The notes below the pieces were generated by a model. That model saw nothing but the letters and a program-made list of their open reading frames with translations. It did no database searches and was not told the origin of the DNA. From Candidatus Obscuribacterales bacterium (GTDB lineage: Bacteria; Cyanobacteriota; Vampirovibrionia; Obscuribacterales; Obscuribacteraceae): DNA of 64,000 nucleotides. Both the position numbers and the translations under genes were made by a program. The stretch lies in contig JACKCM010000007.1 in NCBI GenBank assembly GCA_020634035.1, forward strand, positions 124,001-188,000, written 5' to 3'. Positions 8,420 to 17,496 of this stretch are shown here, piece after piece. The first letter of the stretch is position 1; each line of letters opens with the position of its first letter.

Positions 8420-9427
8420 TTAATCAAGCAGATTATTGGCTTTTGCCCAGTCTATCTCGGCTTTGATCGCTTTGTTCAAAGGGGTTCTCGGCTTGAAGCC
8501 GGTAGCTTTGGCGAGTTTGTCCACTGAACAGGTGGTCTCGGTGGTCAGTTTCTCGACCTGTTCGCTGGATACCGGCGATTTGCCAAAGAGCTCTGCCGCT
8601 TTTACGCCCCATTTCACAAGCGGTGCAGGCACCGAGGGGATTTTCTTCTCCAGTTCGAGACAGGCGGCAATCTCTTCGGCCAGATCATGCACAGTTACCG
8701 GATCGGGATTGGCGACGTTGAATACATGAAAGCCTTCAGGCACTCGCTTGAGACAGCCGAGCATGGCCCGGGCCACGTCTTTTACATAGATGACGCTTTT
8801 CGGGGTGTCGCCGGCGCCGATATGCTTGTAGCGCTGGCTTTTGATCTCTTTGATCATTTTGATCAGGTTGCCCTGATCGCCTTCGCCGACCACCAGGGAC
8901 GGACGCAGAACAATAATTCTTGGAATTCCCTGGAAATTCTTCAAGAAATTCTCCGAGGTCATTTTTGAAACGGCATAGGGGCTCTCGGCTTTCAGGGGCG
9001 CATCTTCGGGCACTGCCGAAAAAGGCCCCGGTCCGTATACCGCCGAGGAGCTGACAAATACCAGGGTGTGCACGCCGGTCGCTTTCGCTGCTTCGGCGAT
9101 GGCCTGGGTGGCTCTGACATTGACCACTTCGTATTCTTGGTAAGGGGCGTTCGGTCTGTGGGCCAGACCGGCACAATGAATAACAGTCTTGCAGCCCTGG
9201 GTCAGGTTGACATGGTCCTGCTCCAGCATCATGGTGAAATCGGCATTTTCGATTTCGGCAAGAGCAAAGTCGAAGGCGGTGCCGGCTTTCTCGCGGGCTT
9301 CGGTGCGGTCTCTTACCTGGGCACGAACCACTCCATAACTCGAGCCTTGCAGGGCAGCGCAAAACTGACGACCTATCATTCCGGCAGCACCGGTAACAAG
9401 CACTCTATTATTGTTGGCGGATCCCAT
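8420..9427 (-). CDS. NAD-dependent epimerase/dehydratase (extended SDR)
   Basis: A nucleotide-sugar epimerase or dehydratase of the UDP-glucose 4-epimerase superfamily. The Rossmann motif is at residues 11-19 (VTGAAGMIG), the active-site Ser at 127-129 (VSSSAVYG), and Tyr151/Lys155 form the catalytic YxxxK (SPYAVSK). Length 335 is typical. The C-terminal region ends KAEIDWAKANNLLD, as in short epimerases that act on undecaprenyl- or UDP-hexosamines, but the substrate cannot be read. It follows the GT2 gene by 24 bases in the same direction, so both probably work in glycan synthesis. No strong ribosome site is visible (GAGCAGAAG lies just before the ATG). Confidence 0.88.
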   Translation of the reverse strand: MGSANNNRVLVTGAAGMIGRQFCAALQGSSYGVVRAQVRDRTEAREKAGTAFDFALAEIENADFTMMLEQDHVNLTQGCKTVIHCAGLAHRPNAPYQEYEVVNVRATQAIAEAAKATGVHTLVFVSSSAVYGPGPFSAVPEDAPLKAESPYAVSKMTSENFLKNFQGIPRIIVLRPSLVVGEGDQGNLIKMIKEIKSQRYKHIGAGDTPKSVIYVKDVARAMLGCLKRVPEGFHVFNVANPDPVTVHDLAEEIAACLELEKKIPSVPAPLVKWGVKAAELFGKSPVSSEQVEKLTTETTCSVDKLAKATGFKPRTPLNKAIKAEIDWAKANNLLD

Positions 9428-9451
9428 CTTCTGCTCTGTTTTTCTAGCGGT

Positions 9452-10435
9452 CTAGCGGTTTTTGGAGTTTGCTAAAGGTTCGGACTCTCTGTCCGTCGCG
9501 TTGCCCGGCGGTCGAGAATCGTTTTTCCCCGGTGGAAGCTCTTTGCTTGGTCCGAAGAAACCTCGCAATAAGTTTACTAGAATAAACAGGCCAGCGCGGC
9601 ACCAAATTGCAGCGTAAACGAGTAAGTTAACAGGAAGCCAGTAATTCTTTGCCAAGTGTTTGCGGTAGAAGACCTCCATGCCTTTGTGGAGGTTGATGGT
9701 GGTTCCCACCGGGCGCTTGCGGGAGGCTGCCCCGTGGATGTGATAGACGACGCTGTCGGGGGTGTAGAAAACTTTCCAGCCGGCCTCTTTCATGCGCCAG
9801 CACCAATCTATATCTTCGCCGAACATGAAGATGTCTTCATCGAGCAGGCCTATCTTGTCAATGACATCTTTGCGGACGATCATGCAAGAGCCGGAGAGTG
9901 CATCGACTTCGATAGTGGCATCGGGGTCGGCGTCGGTGAGGTTGTATTTTGCCAGACGGGCATTTTTTGGAAAGAGGCGAGATAAATAGGTAAGCCTGTA
10001 AAAAGAGGCTTCTAAAGAGGGGAAAGAGCGGCGGCAGGCAAGCTGGAGGGTGCCATCGGCATTGAGCACCTTGGGTCCGGCGGTGGCACAATCGGGATGC
10101 GCTTCCATGAAGTTGACAAGGTTGGTGATGGCGTTTTCGGTCACCACCGCATCCGGATTGAGCAGAAGTACATATTTACCCTTTGCTCCCGGGATCACTT
10201 GATTACAGGCTTTCGAAAAGCCCAGATTATCTGTGTTGGCTGTGACGCTCACATAAGGAAAGCGCTCTTTCAGCATCTCTACCGAACCGTCACCGGAGTT
10301 ATTGTCCACCACCAGATGTTCGAAGTTTTCGAAATTGCTGTCCAGCTCTCGGATTGAATCCAGACATTTGGCAAGTAAATCCGGCGTTTTCCAGTTGATG
10401 ATTACTATGGATACAGTGGGATTTGAATTGGTCAT
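9452..10435 (-). CDS. GT2-family glycosyltransferase (rhamnosyltransferase-like)
   Basis: A 327-residue inverting glycosyltransferase. The N-terminal GT-A fold starts VSIVIINWKTPD and has a nucleotide-binding segment VVDNNSGDGS, an acidic D-x-D-like LNPDAVV and a catalytic ED pair in MFGEDIDWCWRMK. This is the arrangement of WbbL-type rhamnosyltransferases that add sugars to lipid-linked glycans. A hydrophobic stretch near residues 270-295 (VNLLVYAAIWCRAGLFILV) would attach it to the inner membrane. It is followed closely by the epimerase and preceded by the methylmalonyl-CoA mutase gene (20-base gap), all leftward. Donor and acceptor are not determinable from the sequence. Confidence 0.88.
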   Translation of the reverse strand: MTNSNPTVSIVIINWKTPDLLAKCLDSIRELDSNFENFEHLVVDNNSGDGSVEMLKERFPYVSVTANTDNLGFSKACNQVIPGAKGKYVLLLNPDAVVTENAITNLVNFMEAHPDCATAGPKVLNADGTLQLACRRSFPSLEASFYRLTYLSRLFPKNARLAKYNLTDADPDATIEVDALSGSCMIVRKDVIDKIGLLDEDIFMFGEDIDWCWRMKEAGWKVFYTPDSVVYHIHGAASRKRPVGTTINLHKGMEVFYRKHLAKNYWLPVNLLVYAAIWCRAGLFILVNLLRGFFGPSKELPPGKNDSRPPGNATDRESEPLANSKNR

Positions 10436-10455
10436 TGATGCTGGTGCCTCGAAAC

Positions 10456-12015
10456 TCAGACGGTTACCGATGGTCTGAATTTGCCGAAAGAGTCCTTCAG
10501 GGTTTTACTGATCTCGCCGACGGTGGCATATTCTTCTACCGCTTTTTCAATGAATGGTAGCAGGTTGTCGCTTTTGTCCGCCGCCTCTTTCAAGGCGCCA
10601 AGGGCTTTTTCAAGGGCTGCTTGATCGCGACCGGCTTTCACCTCTTTGAGGAATTTGATCTGTTCTTCCTCTAGTTTTGGATCGACCCGGTGTATCGGAA
10701 TCGCCTCTTCCTCTTCGTCGATAAAGTCGTTGACGCCTACGACTATTCGGTCTTTGCTCTCCACCGCCAGGTGATATTCATAGGCCGAGTTCTGAATCTC
10801 TTTTTGAATGAAGCCGGCTTCCACCGCTTTGATGGCGCCGCCGAGCTTCTCTATTTTTTCGATGTATTCGAGAACCGCTTCTTCTATGGCGTCGGTGAGG
10901 CTCTCCACATAATAAGAGCCCCCCACCGGATCGACCACGCTGGTCACACCGGTTTCGTAGGCGATTATCTGCTGGGTGCGCAGGGCGAGCAGGGCGCTCG
11001 CTTCGCTGGGCAGAGAAAGAGCTTCGTCTTTAGAGTTAGTGTGCAGCGACTGGGTGCCTCCTAAAACGGCAGCCAGAGCCTCGATGGCTGTACGCACCGT
11101 GTTGTTGTCCGGCTGCTGCATGGTCAGGCTGGAGCCTGCGGTCTGGGTGTGGAAGCGCAGAGTCAGAGACTTGTCGCTTTTAGCACCGAAACGATCTTTC
11201 ATGATTCGAGCCCAGATTCTCCTGGCCGCTCGGAACTTAGCTATTTCTTCGAAGAAATTCATCTGAGAGACAAAGAAGAAGCTCAATCTCGGTGCGAAGT
11301 CATCCACATCAAGACCTTTATCTTGAGCGGCTTTCACATATTCGATGGCGTTGGCAAAAGTAAAAGCCAGCTCTTGAACGGCGGTGGCTCCGGCTTCTCT
11401 GATGTGATATCCCGAGATAGAGATGGTGTTCCATTTCTTCATTTCTTTCGAGCAGAACTCGAAGATGTCTGTAATCAGCCGCATCGAACCCTGGGGCGGA
11501 AAGATGTAGGTGTTGCGCGCCTCGTACTCTTTGAGGATGTCATTCTGGATGGTGCCCTGCAGCAGGTTGGAGTCCACTCCTTGCTTCTTGCCTACCGCTT
11601 TGTACATAGAAAGCAGAATAGCGCTGGTGGCATTGATGGTCATCGAGGTCGAGACCTTGGACAGATCTATCTCTTCGAAGAGACGCTCCATGTCCTTGAG
11701 CGTGTCTATCGCCACTCCGGTGCGGCCGACTTCGCCCTGGGCCATCGGGTCGTCCGAGTCGATTCCCATCTGGGTCGGCAGGTCGAAGGCTGTTGACAAG
11801 CCGGTCTGGCCGTTTGCTAAGAGATATCTAAATCTTTTATTTGTTTCTTTTGCGTTACCAAAGCCCGCGTACTGCCTCATGGTCCATACCCGAGAGCGAT
11901 ACATCGAGGAATAGATACCCCTGGTATATGGATATTGGCCGGGCTCCCCGAGCTCTTTTGCAGGGTCGAAATCCTTCAGATCTTCCGGTTTATATATATA
12001 TTGTTCAGTTTTCAT
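10456..12015 (-). CDS. Methylmalonyl-CoA mutase, catalytic (large-subunit N-terminal) chain
   Basis: Coenzyme B12-dependent isomerisation of methylmalonyl-CoA to succinyl-CoA. The 519 residues cover the TIM-barrel catalytic domain only: TRGIYSSMYRSRVWTMRQYAG near the N-terminus, SISGYHIREAGATAVQELAF, and the substrate-contacting HTQTAGSSLTMQQPDNN. The C-terminal B12-binding DxHxxG domain of one-piece mutases is absent, so this is the split form and needs a separate small B12-binding chain not found in this window. The ATG is at 12015. It diverges from the CBS gene over a 64-base gap. A related acyl-CoA mutase (isobutyryl- or ethylmalonyl-CoA) is possible; the R/Y substrate pocket reads as methylmalonyl type but I cannot be sure. 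Confidence 0.88.
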   Translation of the reverse strand: MKTEQYIYKPEDLKDFDPAKELGEPGQYPYTRGIYSSMYRSRVWTMRQYAGFGNAKETNKRFRYLLANGQTGLSTAFDLPTQMGIDSDDPMAQGEVGRTGVAIDTLKDMERLFEEIDLSKVSTSMTINATSAILLSMYKAVGKKQGVDSNLLQGTIQNDILKEYEARNTYIFPPQGSMRLITDIFEFCSKEMKKWNTISISGYHIREAGATAVQELAFTFANAIEYVKAAQDKGLDVDDFAPRLSFFFVSQMNFFEEIAKFRAARRIWARIMKDRFGAKSDKSLTLRFHTQTAGSSLTMQQPDNNTVRTAIEALAAVLGGTQSLHTNSKDEALSLPSEASALLALRTQQIIAYETGVTSVVDPVGGSYYVESLTDAIEEAVLEYIEKIEKLGGAIKAVEAGFIQKEIQNSAYEYHLAVESKDRIVVGVNDFIDEEEEAIPIHRVDPKLEEEQIKFLKEVKAGRDQAALEKALGALKEAADKSDNLLPFIEKAVEEYATVGEISKTLKDSFGKFRPSVTV

Positions 12016-12029
12016 TCTTCATATAGCCG

Positions 12030-12069
12030 TATAATGACGGGGCTTTCTGCTCAGATATTTTAAGGGAGG
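12030..12069 (+). promoter_or_regulatory. Candidate -10 element and strong ribosome site of the CBS-CGL operon
   Basis: A consensus TATAAT lies at 12030-12035 with only a weak -35 match upstream. A GGGAGGT Shine-Dalgarno at 12063-12069 sits ten bases before the GTG at 12080 and fixes that start. The adjacent divergent mutase gene begins at 12015, so any -35 overlaps its first codons. Confidence 0.45.
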
Positions 12070-12079
12070 TAGCTTCCTC

Positions 12080-13486
12080 GTGAAGTACTACGAGAACATA
12101 CTTGAAACCATTGGGTCAACACCGCTGGTCAAAATAAACAAGCTCAACGAGGGCCTCAAGCCTCTTATTCTTGCAAAGATGGAGGTCTTTAATCCAGGCG
12201 GATCCGTTAAGGACCGTCCTGCCATGAAGATGATCGAGGAAGCCGAGAAGCAGGGCTTGCTGCAACCCGGCGGCACCATCGTCGAGCCGACCTCCGGCAA
12301 CACCGGCACAGGGCTGGCACAGCTGGCTGCGGTGAAAGGATATAAATGTATTCTCGTGGTTCCGGAAAAAGTCGCTCCGGAAAAGATAAACCTTTTGAAA
12401 GCCTACGGCGCAGAAGTGGTGGTGGTACCCACGGTGGAGACCAGCTCTCACGAAAGTTACAACTCGGTGGCCAATAAGCTGACCATGGAAATTCCTGGTG
12501 CTTTCCAGCCCAATCAGTTTGCCAATCCTAATAATCCGTTGGCCCACACTCTTTCTACCGGGCCCGAAATCTGGGAGCAGACCGGTGGCAAGATCACCCA
12601 TTTCGTAGCCGGATTGGGCACCGGTGGAACAATCTCCGGTACCGCCCGTTATCTCAAAGAGAAGAATCCCGACATCAAAATAATCGGAGCCGATCCCGAA
12701 GGCAGCATCTATTCGGGCGATATGGCCAGCTCTTATTATGTAGAGGGAATTGGCGAAGATTTCATTCCCAAGAATGTCGACATGAAAATAGTCGACGAGA
12801 TGGTTCGAATCAGCGACAAAGAATCCTTCCAGATGGCCAGACGCATGGCCCGGGAAGAGGGACTATTGGTCGGCGGCTCTTGCGGTACTGCCATGAGCGC
12901 TGCCCTTAGAGTGGCTGAAGGACTGACTGAAGAAGATGTGATGGTGGTGCTCCTGCCCGATGGTGGCAGAGGTTATCTGTCCAAGTTCTATTCCGATGAC
13001 TGGATGAAGTCGCTTGGCTTCATGCCCGCCGAAGCCCAGGTTTATTATCTGCGTGACTTAATAGAACGCAAATCGGGTCGTGGCAAGTATCCTGCCATGA
13101 TCACCGTCAGTCCTGATGAGCCTGTCAGAAAAGCGATAGAGCTTATGGAAAAGCATCAGATAGACCAGCTTCCTGTGGTTGATCACAACGGACGCAATGT
13201 GGGCCACGTCAACGACGTGGTGGCAATGCAGGTCGTTTATGAGCGTAAGAACCCGACTGATATAAGAGTCGGCGATGTGATGGGCAGACCTTTTCCCCAG
13301 CTCGATATGACCGCCGAGTTAGATCAGCTCTACAAGCTCTTCCGTCTCGGCAACGCCATGGTTGTGGTCATGGAAGACGACAAAGCCTGTGGTGTGCTCA
13401 CCCGTTTCGATATCATGTGGCATCTGAGAGAGACGATTCACAGTGTCCCTGAAAAAGCAGAAAAGAAAACAAAAGCAGGAGTTTAA
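12080..13486 (+). CDS. Cystathionine beta-synthase with C-terminal CBS-domain pair
   Basis: PLP enzyme condensing homocysteine and serine to cystathionine. The catalytic domain (about 1-320) has PLP Lys44 in PGGSVKDRPA, the TSGNTG loop (EPTSGNTGTGLA) and GGSCGTA, which binds the phosphate. A tandem CBS (Bateman) module fills about 335-455 (ITVSPDEPVRKAIELMEKHQ and later MTAELDQLYKLFRLG). Such modules bind adenosyl compounds and regulate the eukaryotic enzyme by SAM. Length 468 and this architecture distinguish it from CysK, although O-acetylserine use cannot be excluded. The GTG start is set by GGGAGGT. The next gene begins three bases after its stop, so the two are cotranscribed as a reverse transsulfuration unit. 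Confidence 0.9.
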   Translation: MKYYENILETIGSTPLVKINKLNEGLKPLILAKMEVFNPGGSVKDRPAMKMIEEAEKQGLLQPGGTIVEPTSGNTGTGLAQLAAVKGYKCILVVPEKVAPEKINLLKAYGAEVVVVPTVETSSHESYNSVANKLTMEIPGAFQPNQFANPNNPLAHTLSTGPEIWEQTGGKITHFVAGLGTGGTISGTARYLKEKNPDIKIIGADPEGSIYSGDMASSYYVEGIGEDFIPKNVDMKIVDEMVRISDKESFQMARRMAREEGLLVGGSCGTAMSAALRVAEGLTEEDVMVVLLPDGGRGYLSKFYSDDWMKSLGFMPAEAQVYYLRDLIERKSGRGKYPAMITVSPDEPVRKAIELMEKHQIDQLPVVDHNGRNVGHVNDVVAMQVVYERKNPTDIRVGDVMGRPFPQLDMTAELDQLYKLFRLGNAMVVVMEDDKACGVLTRFDIMWHLRETIHSVPEKAEKKTKAGV

Positions 13487-13489
13487 GCG

Positions 13490-14656
13490 ATGAAATTCTC
13501 AACCCGGGCGATTCATGCCGGCCAGGATCCTGACCCCACCACCGGTGCGGTAATCACCCCTATCTATCAAACCTCGACCTATGTCCAGGAAGAGATTGGC
13601 AAGCATAAAGGCTATGAATATTCCAGAACCGGCAACCCCACAAGGACCGCCCTGGAAGAGTGTCTTGCTTCTATAGAATACGCCAGCTATGGTCTTGCTT
13701 TTGCTTCGGGACTGGCAGCCGAGCAGAATGTATTGCATCTGCTTTCTTCCGGCGATCATGTCATCGTCGGCGAAGATGTCTACGGCGGAACTTACAGGCT
13801 ATTCGAGAGAGTGCTCACCAGATATGGTCTCACCTTCTCCTGGGTAGATGCCACCGATTTAAGCAATATCAAGAACGCCATTCAGAAAAACACTAAAATG
13901 ATCTGGCTCGAAACCCCGACCAATCCGCTCTTGCAACTGGTGGATATAGAAGCGATTGCCAATCTTGCCCGGGAACACAAGCTGATAACCGTGGTGGACA
14001 ACACCTTCGCCAGCCCCTATTTGCAAAACCCCATCAAGCTGGGCGCTGACATTGTGGTTCATAGCTGTACCAAATATCTGGGCGGACACTCTGATGTGGT
14101 CGGTGGTGCCACCATCACCGATAACAAGGAGCTCTACGAGAACATGAAGTTCCACCAGAACTCGGTGGGCGGAGTGCCTGGACCGATGGATTCCTGGCTG
14201 GTGCTGCGTGGTATCAAAACCCTTGCGGTTCGTATGAAAGCCCATGAAGAGAACGCCCATAAAGTAGCCGAATATCTGAGCAAGCACGACGCGGTGGAGC
14301 GGGTGATTTATCCCGGTTTGAAAGACCACCCGCACCATGAACTCGCCAAGAAACAGATGAGAGGTTTCGGCGGCATGGTCTCTTTTGTGATCAAAGGCGG
14401 TCTCGAGAATGCCAACAAGGTTATGTCCACCTTCAAGCTCTTCGCTTTAGCCGAGAGCCTTGGCGGGGTCGAGTCCCTGGCTTGTCACCCGGTCTCGATG
14501 ACCCATGGTGCCATTCCTAAAGAGATTCGCGAAGAAAGAGGCATAGTCGACGGCTTGATTCGTCTTTCGGTAGGCATCGAGGATATCGAAGATCTGCTCG
14601 AAGACCTCGAGGTCGCGCTGGCTAAAGTCAATGCTCTTTCCGGGGCCCATAATTAG
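13490..14656 (+). CDS. Cystathionine gamma-lyase / gamma-synthase family PLP enzyme
   Basis: Cleaves cystathionine to cysteine, ammonia and 2-oxobutyrate, completing homocysteine-to-cysteine conversion with the upstream CBS. The 388 residues show the Cys/Met-metabolism PLP fold: YSRTGNPTR, the EDVYGGTYRLF loop, ETPTNP, PLP Lys195 in HSCTKYLGGHSD, and the C-terminal LAESLGGVESL plus LIRLSVGIED. Gamma-synthase and gamma-lyase cannot be separated reliably by eye; the tight coupling to CBS (three-base gap) favours the lyase. The 3' end overlaps the next start by 26 bases. Confidence 0.9.
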   Translation: MKFSTRAIHAGQDPDPTTGAVITPIYQTSTYVQEEIGKHKGYEYSRTGNPTRTALEECLASIEYASYGLAFASGLAAEQNVLHLLSSGDHVIVGEDVYGGTYRLFERVLTRYGLTFSWVDATDLSNIKNAIQKNTKMIWLETPTNPLLQLVDIEAIANLAREHKLITVVDNTFASPYLQNPIKLGADIVVHSCTKYLGGHSDVVGGATITDNKELYENMKFHQNSVGGVPGPMDSWLVLRGIKTLAVRMKAHEENAHKVAEYLSKHDAVERVIYPGLKDHPHHELAKKQMRGFGGMVSFVIKGGLENANKVMSTFKLFALAESLGGVESLACHPVSMTHGAIPKEIREERGIVDGLIRLSVGIEDIEDLLEDLEVALAKVNALSGAHN

Positions 14657-16097
14657 GTCGGCGGTATTATTTGCGGTTTTTGTATGTCTGTCTCTGACAG
14701 GCATACTGATACTGCCCGATGCTTCTGCCAGTGTCACGAAAAGCGTCTATGAACAATATCTGCTTGCCTATGACAACGAAAAGTTTCAGCAGGCTCTCAA
14801 TTTAATCAATTCCTGTCTGGCGAAAAATCCTGAAGATTGTGATTATCTGGTCGCGAGAGCGAGGGTCTATACCGAGCTCAAAATGCATCGCAACGCAATA
14901 ATAGATTGCACGAAGGCTATCAAGAAAAATCCTCGCTTTATACCGGCTTATCGGGCCCGCGCCTATTGCTTTTTGATTGAAAGAGATTACGCAAAAGGAA
15001 TAGCCGATCTAGAAAAATGTATCGGGGCCGGAGCTGGAGCCGGTCTCGAGTTGGACAATGTCTTTCCTCTAAAAGACTATGTCAATTTATCTAAAGCCTA
15101 TGCCATCGTGCGCAATTCTAAGAAAGCCAGGCAGAACGCTGTCTATGCCTCTTACTGCCAGACCCTGACCGAGGCGCTGGATCTAAGAGAAGCCAGCCAG
15201 CTCAAGGCGGCTCTCAACCGAGTCGAATCTGTTATTAAAAAGGCACCAGCCTTTTTGATCTCTTATCCGATAAGGGGCGTGCTCAGGCTCAATCTTCAAA
15301 ACAATAAAGGTGCCGTCAGCGATTTCAGCACCTATTTGAAACATTATCCCGATGAGACACCACTTCTTTATCTGCGGGCGGATGCCTATCGAGAGCTGGA
15401 GGATTATCCAGCGGCGATAATAGATCTCAGTCATATCATCAAGCTCAAAGCCCGGGTGGCGGCTTTGCGGTTTACGGCCAACACCGGACGATTTCGCGAA
15501 CACTTCAAATACAGCGATGTGCTGCCGGTGAATCTAGCCGACATCTACTTCTTGAGAGCGTCCTGTTATCTGGGCGCCAGAGATTTGAAACATGCCGAAG
15601 CCGACTTCAATCAGGTAATCAAGCTTGATCCTAAAGAGTGGGAAGCCTTTTATCAGAGGGGCAAGATCCGCATGAAACAAAACCAGGCGCAGATGGCAGT
15701 GGCTGATTTCAACCGGGTCCTTGCTCTGCGTCCCAAGTTTCATGAAGCCTTATTAGAACGGGCAAGGGCATACGAAAAACTAGGACAGAAAGACAAAGCC
15801 GAAGCCGACTTGAGCGCTATCGTCGGCAAAAATCCTGACGACCCCGGTGCTTTGACTTTGAGAGCCCATTTTTTCGAGCGTAACGGAAACCTCGACAAAG
15901 CCTTATTAGACTACAGCAAGGTTATTGCGCTTGCACCGAAAGACGACGACGGCTATCGCTATCGCGCCGAAATCTATATGAAGAAGAAAGACTACAAAAA
16001 GGCGATAGCCGATTTGAACAAAGCATTGCAGCTCGGTTCTGAAGACCGGGCTGCCATCGAGAAAGTTCTCCAGCGAGCAAAACGTCTGCTTAAATAA
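14631..16097 (+). CDS. Exported TPR protein
   Basis: A 488-residue protein with an N-terminal signal-peptide-like segment (SAVLFAVFVCLSLTGILILP) and cleavage expected near PDASAS. The rest consists of tetratricopeptide repeats, at least ten by eye, many carrying the A-x-x-D-(F/L)-(N/S) helix-B signature (AEADFNQVIKLDPKEWEAFY, AVADFNRVLALRPKFHEALL, AIADLNKALQL). The start overlaps the gamma-lyase gene by 26 bases, so it is translated from the same message. An extracytoplasmic scaffold role is the family expectation; the partner is unknown. It ends 13 bases before the convergent SseB-like gene with no terminator between. Confidence 0.82.
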   Translation: MLFPGPIIRSAVLFAVFVCLSLTGILILPDASASVTKSVYEQYLLAYDNEKFQQALNLINSCLAKNPEDCDYLVARARVYTELKMHRNAIIDCTKAIKKNPRFIPAYRARAYCFLIERDYAKGIADLEKCIGAGAGAGLELDNVFPLKDYVNLSKAYAIVRNSKKARQNAVYASYCQTLTEALDLREASQLKAALNRVESVIKKAPAFLISYPIRGVLRLNLQNNKGAVSDFSTYLKHYPDETPLLYLRADAYRELEDYPAAIIDLSHIIKLKARVAALRFTANTGRFREHFKYSDVLPVNLADIYFLRASCYLGARDLKHAEADFNQVIKLDPKEWEAFYQRGKIRMKQNQAQMAVADFNRVLALRPKFHEALLERARAYEKLGQKDKAEADLSAIVGKNPDDPGALTLRAHFFERNGNLDKALLDYSKVIALAPKDDDGYRYRAEIYMKKKDYKKAIADLNKALQLGSEDRAAIEKVLQRAKRLLK

Positions 16098-16110
16098 AGC
16101 TCTCTGTTAT

Positions 16111-17487
16111 CTAAAATGGTGGCAGAAACTTTCTTGTGCCGCGCTTTGCTCCGGCAATCGTCTTTTCTATCCAGGCTCTTGTCGCCGCGTATGGCGAGCG
16201 AGATAGGGTTCTGGCTCCTTTTACCGTAAGGCATGTTGTTCTGGGAATTCTGTCGCCGCTTTTGGGAAGGAAAGCAGCCAGCTCTTCAGCCATGACCAGG
16301 CGTTTTCGATAGTGTTGTCTTTCTTTTTCTGCCACCAGTCTGAAAAACAAAAGAAACTGTCCGGGCTTCTTTCGTCTTCTCAGATCGATATCGCCGGATC
16401 TAAGACCGAGCTTGCGGGCGAGCAGTCCGGGGCAGAGTATCTTTGAAGCACCATCGGATTCACCTGTGGCTTCGTCCAGGCAAAAGACAGGACTGAGGAC
16501 CTTCTCTTCTCTTTCTTTTGAAATCTGCTTTCCGTCCACTTCCTGGGTGCTCCAGCTATAATCGGAAGCAGCCTGTATTTTGATGATTGTTGTCTTCCCT
16601 TCGATTTCTTCGAGCCATTCTCTATCTTTGTGGGGAAAGTCATTGAGATCGAGCCAGAGCTCTATCTCTTCTCGGCTGCGGGCTTTCAATCTGCCGGCAC
16701 CGGATCTGATGTCAGTGCCTTCGAGGGCATTTTTGGCAAAGCCGGGAGAGAGAAGCAGGCGGTTTATAGAATGGTGGTTGCGGCCAACCAGGCTGGTCGA
16801 GTTGAATATCATTCCGTCCACTTCAGGACTGGTCGAAACCAGCTCGAAGAGCCTCTTGCCTGACATCGGCAAAACTGGACGGTAGCTGATTTTGTCTTTA
16901 TGAGTATAGACATAGGCGATTCGATCATCGGGATGTTTTGACCTTGGTGACAGTTCAAGCTTCTCTCCTTCTTCCGAAGCCTCTACCAGATAAGTGCCCT
17001 CCAGAATTTTTTCTAGCTGCTCAGATTCAGGATTGGCAAGCAGGTCCTCTAGCTCGACAGAGTCGGCCAGGCTGAGCAGCTCGGCAAAGTGCTCGGCTTC
17101 TATCATCCGTACACTGGCTTTGTCTTGAGCCTCGTCATAGACCAGGAGCTTTTCGATACCCTCCGGAATGGAACGAACTAAATGCGGACCATCGAGGATT
17201 GTTGTCTCTTTTTCTTCTGGCTCGAAAGTATAGATGGCAAGTTCTTTTTCGTCAGAATTGTTTTTGGCAAGGTGCCAGTTTGGATATTCGACGATGTCTC
17301 TCAGTATCTTTGCCCGGGCTCGTGCCGCTACGGTCTCTTCGTCTTCGGCGAAGAGAAGACCTTTTAGTCTGGCGAATGCCTCCAGGCGCTCTGACTGTTT
17401 TCTTTTGCCGGTCTCGATAGAACTGCCTGTCGAGCGGCTGTCGTCCCAGAGTTGTAGAAAGAGAAAGTAGTCGTCCCAGTTTTCCAT
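16111..17487 (-). CDS. Hypothetical protein with two SseB-like segments
   Basis: A 458-residue soluble protein, acidic in its N-terminal half and basic at the C-terminus. Two 42-residue stretches align without gaps: residues 114-155 (LLVYDEAQDKASVRMI ... LLANPES) and 191-232 (AYVYTHKDKISYRPVL ... MIFNSTS). Both resemble the SseB N-terminal domain pattern: a beta strand, a p-x-x-g-x-x-L-x-x-L helix and an (N)P-x-S turn. That assignment is from memory of the family and moderate at best. There is no signal peptide and no catalytic motif. It is followed nine bases after the retropepsin gene stop in the same direction, so the two are likely cotranscribed. Function unknown. Confidence 0.75.
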   Translation of the reverse strand: MENWDDYFLFLQLWDDSRSTGSSIETGKRKQSERLEAFARLKGLLFAEDEETVAARARAKILRDIVEYPNWHLAKNNSDEKELAIYTFEPEEKETTILDGPHLVRSIPEGIEKLLVYDEAQDKASVRMIEAEHFAELLSLADSVELEDLLANPESEQLEKILEGTYLVEASEEGEKLELSPRSKHPDDRIAYVYTHKDKISYRPVLPMSGKRLFELVSTSPEVDGMIFNSTSLVGRNHHSINRLLLSPGFAKNALEGTDIRSGAGRLKARSREEIELWLDLNDFPHKDREWLEEIEGKTTIIKIQAASDYSWSTQEVDGKQISKEREEKVLSPVFCLDEATGESDGASKILCPGLLARKLGLRSGDIDLRRRKKPGQFLLFFRLVAEKERQHYRKRLVMAEELAAFLPKSGDRIPRTTCLTVKGARTLSRSPYAATRAWIEKTIAGAKRGTRKFLPPF

Positions 17488-17496
17488 GCTGTTTAG

